DNA from: JBDTNL01 sp039933785
GTDB taxonomy: Bacteria; Acidobacteriota; Thermoanaerobaculia; Multivoradales; JAGPDF01
Length of the DNA: 19,987 bases
Assembly (NCBI GenBank): GCA_039933785.1
Contig: JBDTNL010000071.1
Coordinates: forward strand, 1 to 19,987
Reading direction: 5' to 3'
The translations under genes and the position numbers were made by a program. The notes beneath the pieces are model-generated. The model had not been told where the DNA came from. It ran no database searches and saw only the letters and a list, made by a program, of their open reading frames with translations. Position 1 is the first letter of the stretch. Every line of letters starts with the position of its first letter. Positions 6,062 through 13,322 of this stretch are shown here, one piece after another.

Positions 6062-7903
6062 CTATTCCACAGTCACGCTCTTCGCCAGATTCCTTGGTTG
6101 ATCCACGTCAGCGCCCCGTCGCACGCCGATGAAGTAGGCCAGCAGCTGAAGCGGCACCACGTTCACGACCGGCTGCAGGAGCTCCGAGACGCGTGGCACG
6201 CGGATCACTTCGTCGACTCTCACGCCGAGATCCTCAGGGTCCCGATCGGTGAGCGCGATCACCATGCCGTCGCGGGCCTTCACTTCTTGCATGTTGCTCT
6301 TCACCTTGTCGAAGACGCGCTGGCCGGTTGCGATTGCGACTACCGGGAGGTGTTCATCGATAAGCGCGATCGGCCCGTGCTTCATCTCCCCCGCGGGGTA
6401 GCCCTCGGCATGGATGTAGGAGATTTCCTTGAGCTTGAGCGCACCCTCGAGCGCAATCGGATAGTTCACGCCGCGGCCGAGGTAGAGAAAGTTCTCGGCG
6501 CGGAAGTGGCGGCGCGCCATATCTTCGAGCGCGGATTCCTGTTCGAGCGCTTGCGTCACGGCTTGCGGCAAGTGAGCCAGAGCGCGCAGATGCGCGGGCT
6601 CGATCGGCAAACCGCGCGCTTGCCGCAGATAGAGCGCAAACAGGTAGAGCGCCACGAGCTGCGTCGTGAACGCCTTCGTCGATGCGACGCCGATCTCGGG
6701 GCCGGCGTGGGTGTAGACAACGCCCTCGCTGATCCGTGTCGCCTGACTGCCGAGCACGTTGCAGATTGAGAACAGGCGCGCTCCGCGCTCCCTGGCCGCC
6801 TCCATCGCGGAAAGCGTGTCAGCGGTTTCGCCCGACTGGGAGATGCCGAGCGCCAGCACCGTGGAGTCGACGATCGGGTCCCGATAGCGGTATTCGGAGC
6901 CGTAGTCGACTTCGACCGGCATGCGTACCAGCTCTTCGAGCATGAACTTGCCGATGAGCGCCGCGTGCCAGGAGGTGCCACAGGCGAGGAGATGCAGACG
7001 GGAAAACGCGCTTGCGGTCGGACGATCGAGCTGCAGCGTGTCGAAGTGGATCTCGCCGGTCTCGAAATCCACGCGCCCGGCGAAAGTGTCCTGAATCGCC
7101 TGCGGCTGCTCGTGAATCTCCTTGAGCATGAAGTGCTTGTAGCCGCCCTTTTCCGCCTGGATCGGATCCCAGTTCAAGCGTTGGGATGGCCGCTCGATGA
7201 GCGCGCCCTTTTTGTCCCAGATCTCGATCGTGCCGCGCGTCAGGCGGGCGAGATCGCCATTCTCCAGGAACACCACATCGCGGGTGTAGGCGAGCAGTGC
7301 CGAGGGGTCGGAGGCGAGGAACTGCTCGTCTTGTCCTCGCCCGAGGATCAACGGCGGCCCTTGGCGCACAGCGACAATCTCGCCCTCCGGGCTCTCGGCG
7401 GAGACCGCGGCAAAAGCATACAGGCCGACCAGCTCATGACGCGCTTTCTCGACCGCCAGGTGGAGCGCGCTCTCTGCTCCGGCGCTCTTCTGCATGTACG
7501 AGGAGATCAGGTTGGCGACGACCTCGGTATCCGTATCCGAGGAAAACGTGAAGCCCTCGCCGATCAAGCGCCGCTTGAGCTCCAGGAAGTTCTCGATGAT
7601 GCCGTTGTGGATCAGCGCGATGCGTCCCCGAGAATCGAGGACCGGATGCGCGTTGCGCTCGGACGGCGAGCCGTGCGTAGCCCAACGGGTGTGCCCGAGC
7701 CCGTACTGGCCGTGCAGCGGCTGCTTCGCCAGGCGCTCGACCAGGCGATCGAGCTTGCCTTCAGCCTTCACCGCTGCGAGCGCATGGTCGCGCACGACCA
7801 CCACTCCGGCGGAGTCATAGCCGCGGTATTCCATCTTCCGCAGGCCGTCGATCAACAGCGGCACGACTTCGCGCTCGCCGAGATATCCCACGATGCCGCA
7901 CAT
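6062..7903 (-). CDS. glmS: Glutamine--fructose-6-phosphate aminotransferase (GlmS)
   Basis: 613 residues, full length. It makes glucosamine-6-phosphate from fructose-6-phosphate and glutamine, the entry point to UDP-GlcNAc, peptidoglycan and LPS. The N-terminal glutaminase domain begins MCGIVGYLGE with the catalytic Cys2 exposed after Met removal; GHTRWATHG, IHNGIIENF and LASDPSALL follow. Two SIS isomerase domains come after residue about 290 (CGTSWHAAL, SQSGETADTL, GPEIGVASTKAFTTQ, GRGVNYPIALEGALKLKEIS, EMKHGPIALI), and the C-terminus NLAKSVTVE is canonical. The start is five bases after the glmU stop, with AAGGAG overlapping the end of glmU. There is no room for a glmS ribozyme, so control must be elsewhere, for example through GlmR. 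Confidence 0.98.
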   Translation of the reverse strand: MCGIVGYLGEREVVPLLIDGLRKMEYRGYDSAGVVVVRDHALAAVKAEGKLDRLVERLAKQPLHGQYGLGHTRWATHGSPSERNAHPVLDSRGRIALIHNGIIENFLELKRRLIGEGFTFSSDTDTEVVANLISSYMQKSAGAESALHLAVEKARHELVGLYAFAAVSAESPEGEIVAVRQGPPLILGRGQDEQFLASDPSALLAYTRDVVFLENGDLARLTRGTIEIWDKKGALIERPSQRLNWDPIQAEKGGYKHFMLKEIHEQPQAIQDTFAGRVDFETGEIHFDTLQLDRPTASAFSRLHLLACGTSWHAALIGKFMLEELVRMPVEVDYGSEYRYRDPIVDSTVLALGISQSGETADTLSAMEAARERGARLFSICNVLGSQATRISEGVVYTHAGPEIGVASTKAFTTQLVALYLFALYLRQARGLPIEPAHLRALAHLPQAVTQALEQESALEDMARRHFRAENFLYLGRGVNYPIALEGALKLKEISYIHAEGYPAGEMKHGPIALIDEHLPVVAIATGQRVFDKVKSNMQEVKARDGMVIALTDRDPEDLGVRVDEVIRVPRVSELLQPVVNVVPLQLLAYFIGVRRGADVDQPRNLAKSVTVE

Positions 7904-7908
7904 GATGG

Positions 7909-9324
7909 CTACTCCTTGTCCTGCGTTTCGGTCCCGGACTCTTTCGAACGCCGCGCCGCCCAGTCCTCGATGTTGCGTTGCCGCGCGCGCCCAACGCCGA
8001 GCGCGCCGTCGGGAACATCGTGCGTGATTACGGAACCCGCCGCGGTGGTGGCGTCGTCGCCGACCCGTACCGGTGCCACCAGCATGGTGTCGCTGCCCAC
8101 GAACGCGCCGCGGCCAATCTCGGTGCGGTGCTTGTTCTGGCCGTCGTAGTTACAGGTGATGACGCCAGCGCCGATGTTTGCGCCGTCGCCGACCTCAGCG
8201 TCGCCGACGTAGGCGAGATGCGAGGCCTTGGCGCCGCGACCGAGCCGCGAGTTCTTGACCTCGACAAAGTTGCCGGCCTTGGCGCCTTCGCCGAGATGCG
8301 CTCCCGGACGCAGGCGTGCGAACGGTCCGGCCTGGCTGCCGCGCTCGAGGGTGGCGCCGTCGAGCACGCTGTACGGCCATACCGTCGCGTCGTCGGCGAG
8401 TGTCGTGTCGCGTAGCCAGGCGCCCTGATGCAAAGCGCAGCCGCGCCCGATCGCCGTGCGCCCGATCGCGGTGACACCGGGATGGACGACGGTATCCGGG
8501 CCGACCGTGACCCCAGGCTCGATCGAGATGCTTGCCGGATCGAGCAGTGTGACTCCGCTCTCCATCAGCGCCGCCGCGTGGCGGTCGAGCAGCCGACGGT
8601 GTGCCGCGGCGAGGTCGCGGCGATCGTTCACGCCCCAAGCTTCGGACTCGTCCGCAAGATCGCAGAGCCGGACCTCGTGGCCGTGGAGGGCGGCCTGCGT
8701 CAGAGCGTCCGTGAGATAGATTTCGCCCTTCGCGTTGTTGGGCTGTAGAGCGTTCAAGTAGCCGAAGATCGCCTTCGAGGGCAGTGCGTAGATTCCGGAA
8801 TTGACTCGGAGGATGGCGCGCTCGTCCGCGCTGGCGTCGCTGTGCTCGACGATGCGATCGAGCGCGTCCCGGCGTTCTTGCTGGGCGACCACGCGCCCGA
8901 GCGCGCCGGGATCCGCGAGCTCCGCAACCGCCATCGCGCCCCAGGCGCCCGATTCCACAGCCCGCGCCAGCGCCTCGAGAGTGCTCGGGCGGAGCAGAGG
9001 CACGTCGCCGGAGAGCACCAGCAGCGTCGCATCCACGGGAACGTGACCCTCGGCTTGGAGGAGCGCATGGCCGGTGCCGTGTTGCTGCGTCTGCTCGATC
9101 CAGAGGAGATCGGGCTGGGCACTGAACGCGGCGCGCACAGCCTCGGAGCCATGGCCGACGATCACCGCGATCTGCGTGCAGCCGGCGACACGCGCCGCAT
9201 CGAGAACCCAAGCGAGGAGCGACTTCCCCGCGGCCTCGTGCAGCACCTTGGGCTTCGCGGACCGCATTCGCGTGCCCTTGCCGGCGGCGAGCACGACGGC
9301 GACACGCTGGTTGGCGTCACTCAT
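7909..9324 (-). CDS. glmU: Bifunctional GlcNAc-1-P uridyltransferase / GlcN-1-P acetyltransferase (GlmU)
   Basis: 471 residues. It acetylates glucosamine-1-phosphate with acetyl-CoA, then transfers UMP to give UDP-GlcNAc. The N-terminal nucleotidyltransferase domain has LAAGKGTRMRSAKPKVLH, EQTQQHGTGHAL, and LSGDVPLL. From about residue 260 a left-handed beta-helix with hexapeptide repeats carries ARLRPGAHLGEGAKAGNFVE, KASHLAYVGDAEVGDGANIG, and ITCNYDGQNKHRTEIG, the acetyltransferase active site. The ATG overlaps the stop of the upstream glmR-like gene (ATGA), indicating translational coupling. The C-terminus (KESGTETQDKE) is an ordinary variable tail. Confidence 0.98.
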   Translation of the reverse strand: MSDANQRVAVVLAAGKGTRMRSAKPKVLHEAAGKSLLAWVLDAARVAGCTQIAVIVGHGSEAVRAAFSAQPDLLWIEQTQQHGTGHALLQAEGHVPVDATLLVLSGDVPLLRPSTLEALARAVESGAWGAMAVAELADPGALGRVVAQQERRDALDRIVEHSDASADERAILRVNSGIYALPSKAIFGYLNALQPNNAKGEIYLTDALTQAALHGHEVRLCDLADESEAWGVNDRRDLAAAHRRLLDRHAAALMESGVTLLDPASISIEPGVTVGPDTVVHPGVTAIGRTAIGRGCALHQGAWLRDTTLADDATVWPYSVLDGATLERGSQAGPFARLRPGAHLGEGAKAGNFVEVKNSRLGRGAKASHLAYVGDAEVGDGANIGAGVITCNYDGQNKHRTEIGRGAFVGSDTMLVAPVRVGDDATTAAGSVITHDVPDGALGVGRARQRNIEDWAARRSKESGTETQDKE

Positions 9325-10298
9325 GAGGGAACGGATGCGCTGAGCAGGGAAAGGACGGCTTCCGAGAGCTTGCGAGGATCGTGGCGGATGAGGCCGCCCG
9401 AGGCGAGCAGATCCGCGTCGAGCACTTCGACTCCCCGCCGCTCGAACCCGTTTCGATCAACAGCAACCGGATGCGCCCCGGCAACAGCGTAAAGGCGCAA
9501 CGGACCGTCAGACAGCGCGGTCGAGTTCACCAGCACGCCGTCGATCAGCCCCTTGCCGGCGTGCTGTTCGATCGCGTCGAGGTGCGCGAGACCGTCGAGC
9601 TCGTCGGTTTCGCCCGGCTGAGTCATCAAATTGAGCAGGAGAATCACTCGTGCGCGGCTCTCTCGGACTGCGGCGCGAATGCCCGGGATGAGCAAGTTGG
9701 GCAGGATCGAGGTATAGAGCGAGCCGGGCCCGAGCAGGATCAGGTCCGCGCGCAGCAGTGCGTCGACCGCCACCGGAAACGCGGGCGCGGTGCCCGGAAC
9801 CATCTCGACTGCTGACAACCGTTCGCCCGAGGCGCCGACCGCCGTCTCGCCTTCGTAGATCCTGCCCGACACCCCGCGACCGCGCAGCCGGGTGTCGGTG
9901 AGCGTCGCGGGGAGGATGCGCCCGCGCACCGAGAGGATCGATTCGGCGGTGAGCACCGCTTGATAGAAGTCGCCCGTGATGCCGGTGAGCGCGGTCAGGA
10001 ACAGATTGCCGAAGCTGTGTCCGGCAAGATCACCGCCGGTTGGGAAGCGGTATTGGAACAGCCGCGCCAGCTGATCTTCGTCGTCGGCGAGCGCCACGAT
10101 GCAGTTGCGGATGTCGCCCGGCGGTAAGACGCCGAAGTCGCGGCGCAAGCGGCCCGACGAACCGCCGTCGTCGCTCATCGTGACCACGGCGGCGAGCTCT
10201 TCGATGCCATTGCCGACGCGGTGCTTGAGGCCGCGGAGCAATACGGCAAGCCCGCTCCCGCCGCCCACCGCGACGAGCCGGGGCGCGATCGCGCTCAA
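9321..10298 (-). CDS. yvcK: GlmR/YvcK-family UDP-sugar-binding regulator (CofD-like fold)
   Basis: 325 residues. The family signatures are intact: VAVGGGSGLAVLLRGLK near the N-terminus, TMSDDGGSSGRLRRDFG, LPPGDIRNCIVALA, GHSFGNLF and LILLGPGSLYTSILPNLLI. In Bacillus, Listeria and mycobacteria homologues bind UDP-GlcNAc and adjust carbon flow into the cell wall; B. subtilis GlmR stimulates GlmS and is antagonised by UDP-GlcNAc. Its place directly before glmU and glmS here strongly supports the same role. The start is a TTG at 10298 with AAGG four bases upstream; no better start preserves the conserved PRLVAVGGGSG. It begins six bases after the TPR-gene stop. Confidence 0.93.
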   Translation of the reverse strand: MSAIAPRLVAVGGGSGLAVLLRGLKHRVGNGIEELAAVVTMSDDGGSSGRLRRDFGVLPPGDIRNCIVALADDEDQLARLFQYRFPTGGDLAGHSFGNLFLTALTGITGDFYQAVLTAESILSVRGRILPATLTDTRLRGRGVSGRIYEGETAVGASGERLSAVEMVPGTAPAFPVAVDALLRADLILLGPGSLYTSILPNLLIPGIRAAVRESRARVILLLNLMTQPGETDELDGLAHLDAIEQHAGKGLIDGVLVNSTALSDGPLRLYAVAGAHPVAVDRNGFERRGVEVLDADLLASGGLIRHDPRKLSEAVLSLLSASVPS

Positions 10299-10304
10299 GG
10301 CGCC

Positions 10305-10814
10305 TTAGCTCAGCCCGAACAGGCGGGAAAAGGCGGCGTCTCCGCGCAAGCTGGCGAAGTCGGCGTCGTGGAACGCGTGAACACGATTTTTCGGATTGAG
10401 CTCGATGGCGAGCTCGAGAAACCTCGCCGCATCCTCGCCCTCACCGCGCAACGCGTGCACGGAGGCGGCGAGATAGGCGAAGCGTTCGTCCTTGCTCTGG
10501 CGACCTCCCCGGTGGCAGATCTGCAGCGCGTCATCGAGCTCGCCATTGTTCTTCTTGACCACGGCGAGGAGGAATGGGTCTTCCGCATGATCATCGGCCG
10601 AGTGTGCTTCTTGCTTCGTGCGGCAGGTAGTCAGCAACTGGCGCGCGCTGCCGGCGAGGTCGCCCTGGTCGGACTCGGCGACCCGCCCGAAGTGCTTCGC
10701 CGCCTCGCTCCATTTCTGGCGGTACATCGCCTTCAGGCCGTTCTCATAGTGCTCAATGGCCGGATCGGCCGAAGCGACGGCGGGGGCGCTGCGTTTGGGC
10801 TGGTTCTTGGCCAT
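10305..10814 (-). CDS. TPR-like protein between mglA and yvcK
   Basis: 169 residues with no signal peptide, so probably cytoplasmic. A polar N-terminal tail (MAKNQPKRSAPAVASADP) is followed by helical pairs of tetratricopeptide type: AIEHYENGLKAMYRQKWSEA then AAKHFGRVAESD, a middle pair around DPFLLAVVKKNNGELDDALQ, and a final pair with FAYLAASVHALRGEGEDAAR then FLELAIELNPKNR. It ends DAAFSRLFGLS. TPR modules bind other proteins. No catalytic motif is visible. It is spaced 11 bases after mglA and 6 bases before yvcK, so an adaptor between these two systems is an attractive guess, not a demonstrated role. Confidence 0.85.
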   Translation of the reverse strand: MAKNQPKRSAPAVASADPAIEHYENGLKAMYRQKWSEAAKHFGRVAESDQGDLAGSARQLLTTCRTKQEAHSADDHAEDPFLLAVVKKNNGELDDALQICHRGGRQSKDERFAYLAASVHALRGEGEDAARFLELAIELNPKNRVHAFHDADFASLRGDAAFSRLFGLS

Positions 10815-10825
10815 GCGTCGGAGGT

Positions 10826-11410
10826 CTATTTCTTCCGCAATTCGACGAGGATGAGCTTGGCGACCGCTTTCAGGGTGTCGAAAACACCGATGCCCGTGGT
10901 CGCCACCGCTTCGAAGGTGGGCTCGCGCTTGTAGTTCAACACGCGGTAGAGCTCCTCGGCTGGCATGGCTGTCGGCAGATCCCGTTTGTTGAATTGGAGG
11001 GCGTAGGGGACGGTTGCAAGGTCGAATCCGTGCTCGTGCAAGTTCTGCTCGAGATTGCGAATCGATTCGATGTTTGCCTCCATGCGCTCTTCCTGGCTGT
11101 CAGCCACGAACACCACGCCGTCCACACCCTTAAGGATGAGCTTGCGGCTGGCGTCGTAGAACACCTGGCCGGGCACGGTGTAGAGATGGAAACGGGTGGT
11201 AAAACCGCGGATCGAGCCGAGGTCGAGCGGCAGGAAGTCGAAGAACAGGGTGCGATCAGCTTCGGTCGCCAGGGAAATCATCTTGCCCTTCGCCTCGGGC
11301 GAAGTCTTGGTGTAGATGTACTGCAGGTTGGTCGTCTTACCGCACAGACCAGGACCGTAGTACACGATCTTGCAGTTGATTTCCTTGCTGGCGTAGTTGA
11401 TGAACGTCAT
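10826..11410 (-). CDS. mglA: MglA-type small GTPase (cell polarity)
   Basis: 194 residues, aligning end to end with Myxococcus MglA (195) as I remember it. G1 is GPGLCGKTTN (residues 19-28), the switch region has Arg53 in EADRTLFFDFLPLDLG, G3 is TVPGQ with Gln82, and G4 is NKRD. Arg53 and Gln82 are the residues needed for MglB-stimulated GTP hydrolysis. MglA-GTP localises to a cell pole and recruits motility or polarity effectors in Myxococcus and homologues. It follows mglB by 38 bases. There is no gliding, pilus or Frz gene in the window, so the output in this organism is unknown; the neighbours point instead to envelope precursor metabolism. Confidence 0.96.
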   Translation of the reverse strand: MTFINYASKEINCKIVYYGPGLCGKTTNLQYIYTKTSPEAKGKMISLATEADRTLFFDFLPLDLGSIRGFTTRFHLYTVPGQVFYDASRKLILKGVDGVVFVADSQEERMEANIESIRNLEQNLHEHGFDLATVPYALQFNKRDLPTAMPAEELYRVLNYKREPTFEAVATTGIGVFDTLKAVAKLILVELRKK

Positions 11411-11448
11411 GGCAGCACTCGCCTCTGTCCTTGAACGACCAGGCGCGT

Positions 11449-11943
11449 TTAGTCGCTGAACAGGGCATCGATGTCGTCGTCGGTGATCTCCGCGAACGGA
11501 CTGGCCTCTTTACCGACCCCGGGCCCGGCCTCGCCCTTCTGGGCCATGACCTCGAAGACGCGTTCCATCTCGCTACTCGCGCGCTTGACGCGCAAGCGAA
11601 CCAGGCCGAGCGACGAGCGCTCGTCGAAGATCACTAGCAAGATGGCGCGCTTGGCGACGATCGAGATGTGGATGTGATCGCGCTGGCCCTCGTGAAAGAG
11701 GACCGAAAACTCCCGCTCGCCGATCAGCTTTGCGAGGCCGTCGGTTGCCGCCACATTGCCGGCGGTCAGAGAAGCCAGGGACGTGACGTCGAACTGGGCG
11801 ATTTCACCCGCGGCGGCGATCTGCTGGCCGTTCTTGTCGATGAGGAAAATGGCGCGCGCGTTCGCGTCCTGGCGCAGACGCTTCAAAGCGTCCTCGAGGC
11901 GCTGGAACTCCTCTTGGTACAACACCAGATCCGCTGACGACAT
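11449..11943 (-). CDS. mglB: MglB-type Roadblock/LC7 GTPase-activating protein
   Basis: 164 residues from the ATG at 11943, with GAGAGG six bases upstream. An ATG two codons earlier overlaps that ribosome-binding site, and one 13 codons earlier lacks one. The protein starts YQEEFQRLEDALKRLRQDAN, then has the Roadblock/LC7 fold (AIFLIDKNGQQIAAAGEIAQ, SLASLTAGNVAATDGLAKLI, FSVLFHEGQRDHIHISIV, LVIFDERSSLGLVRLRVKRA) and an acidic tail (FAEITDDDIDALFSD). MglB dimers act as the GAP that sets the polar MglA gradient. Order mglB-mglA is the usual one. Confidence 0.93.
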   Translation of the reverse strand: MSSADLVLYQEEFQRLEDALKRLRQDANARAIFLIDKNGQQIAAAGEIAQFDVTSLASLTAGNVAATDGLAKLIGEREFSVLFHEGQRDHIHISIVAKRAILLVIFDERSSLGLVRLRVKRASSEMERVFEVMAQKGEAGPGVGKEASPFAEITDDDIDALFSD

Positions 11944-12016
11944 AGACATCCTCTCCCGGTCGGCCGGCGAGGAAAAAGCCACTCACCCAGCCGCTTTAAG
12001 GCTCAAACTCAGCATT

Positions 12017-12772
12017 CTAATGGAATTGCGGCCCGGGAGATAGGCCGAGGGCAAGCCGCAGCCGCCCAGGAAAGTCGGTGAAAACCCCCGAAACCCCCCA
12101 GCTGAAAAGCTCTTGGGCTCGGATCGCGTCGTTGACCGTGTAGCAGATGACCGGTCGCGGGCCGCTCGCGAGGCCGCGCAGGGCCGCCTCCGCGGCCTTG
12201 GCGGAAACGTGGATCGACCACGCTTCGAGCCGGTCGGCGGCTGCGACGAGCGAACTCGCGGCGTCTGGAGCGTTCAAGTCGTCAATAAGAAGGGCAAGAG
12301 GCAGGGTTGGCCCCAAACGCCGGACCTCCTCGAGCAAGGGCCAGTCGAAGCTCGAGACGAGCACTTGGCATCGGCCTTCGACCTGCTCGACGAGTCCGGC
12401 GGCGAGGCGCGCGGTCGCAGCGCTCTGGCGCTTCAGCTCGATATTTAGCGGGCAGTCGGCGGGTAGCGCGGCGATCGCTTCGCCGAGCCCGGGGATGCCG
12501 ATCGCCTGCCCGCCGAAGCTTCCGACGCGCAATGCGGCCAAGGCCGCACGGTCCACCGATTCAGTGCGCAGATCGCTCCCCGCAAGACGTTCGAGAGACT
12601 CGTCATGAAAGACCACGAGGCCGCCGTCCGCGGTGAGCTGGACGTCGATCTCGATCATGTCGGCGCCCTGCTCGAGAGCGAGGGCGAGGCTTGCCAGGGT
12701 GTTCTCCGGAGCCTCTCCAGCGGCGCCGCGATGGCCCACGATCCACGGCGGGCGCGGCAGCCGGAGGCTCAA
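12017..12772 (-). CDS. Glycerophosphodiester phosphodiesterase
   Basis: 251 residues if it starts at the TTG at 12772, eight bases after the stop of the upstream gene. The open frame continues 168 bases farther but that part overlaps the DUF2318 gene and is Arg-rich. The GDPD TIM barrel is clear: VGHRGAAGEAPENT (catalytic His14, Glu23), EIDVQLTADGGLVVFHDE (Glu41, Asp43, His56), NIELK, and ICYTVND near the end. It hydrolyses glycerophosphodiesters from membrane lipids to glycerol-3-phosphate and an alcohol. No signal peptide is seen, so it probably acts in the cytoplasm. The Shine-Dalgarno match for the TTG is weak (AGG at eight bases), so the start is uncertain. Confidence 0.9.
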   Translation of the reverse strand: MSLRLPRPPWIVGHRGAAGEAPENTLASLALALEQGADMIEIDVQLTADGGLVVFHDESLERLAGSDLRTESVDRAALAALRVGSFGGQAIGIPGLGEAIAALPADCPLNIELKRQSAATARLAAGLVEQVEGRCQVLVSSFDWPLLEEVRRLGPTLPLALLIDDLNAPDAASSLVAAADRLEAWSIHVSAKAAEAALRGLASGPRPVICYTVNDAIRAQELFSWGVSGVFTDFPGRLRLALGLSPGPQFH

Positions 12773-12780
12773 ACGAGCGC

Positions 12781-13254
12781 CTAGTGAAACAGTCGCCAGC
12801 CGGCGAGGATGTCGTTCTCGGTGAGCAACACGCGGTCGCCCTCGACGCGATGCTTGAGCGCCGCCGGCGCGCAGCCGCCGCTGTCGGCGTTCACGTCCTT
12901 GAGATGGAAGGCCTTGTCGCAGAAGTTGCACACCATCCACTCGCCCTCATGATGGAAGCCGCGCCGCTTCTTGTTGCAAGTCTCGCTGGCATTGAAGCCC
13001 ACCTGCAGCGTGCCGCCGCCGTCGCGCCCGACGAAGAACTCGATCTCCTGGTTAGCATGATTCAGAAAGCGGTAGAAACGCACCGCGCCTTTGCCGAGAT
13101 CCGACGCCTCGATCGCCAGGCCACCCTGCGCGTCGGGACGCACCTGGATATAGCTCGCCTTCGCCGCGCCGCCTTCGAAGAAATACTGGAGCCCGATGAC
13201 AGTCGCGATAACCACCAGGACGATGAGGAGGCTGTGCACTGGACGAAAACGCAT
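12781..13254 (-). CDS. Membrane-anchored DUF2318 / FtrD-like cysteine protein
   Basis: 157 residues. A single N-terminal membrane helix (VHSLLIVLVVIATVIGLQYF) leaves the rest facing the periplasm. Four cysteines (93, 109, 112 and 128) are arranged as ETCNKKRRGF, VCNFCDKAF and GGCAPAAL, the pattern of the DUF2318 family, whose FtrD members accompany iron-uptake permeases and are proposed to bind Fe-S or metal and handle electrons. Here no iron permease gene is next to it; it is upstream of the phosphodiesterase gene and divergent from the P1 peptidase gene (69 bases between starts). The function here is therefore open. Confidence 0.83.
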   Translation of the reverse strand: MRFRPVHSLLIVLVVIATVIGLQYFFEGGAAKASYIQVRPDAQGGLAIEASDLGKGAVRFYRFLNHANQEIEFFVGRDGGGTLQVGFNASETCNKKRRGFHHEGEWMVCNFCDKAFHLKDVNADSGGCAPAALKHRVEGDRVLLTENDILAGWRLFH

Positions 13255-13322
13255 GCGAGCTTTTTATCGCACTTGGCGCGTCCGTGCGAGTGGTGCTCGT
13301 TTGGGGCACAATCTCGCCCACC

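Noticed and set aside
7904..7930. glmS ribozyme before glmS
   Set aside because: Only five bases separate glmU and glmS, and the sequence upstream is conserved glmU coding sequence.
6965..8149. 394-residue plus-strand open frame across glmS and glmU
   Set aside because: Antisense shadow of two conserved enzymes; no motif or ribosome-binding site.
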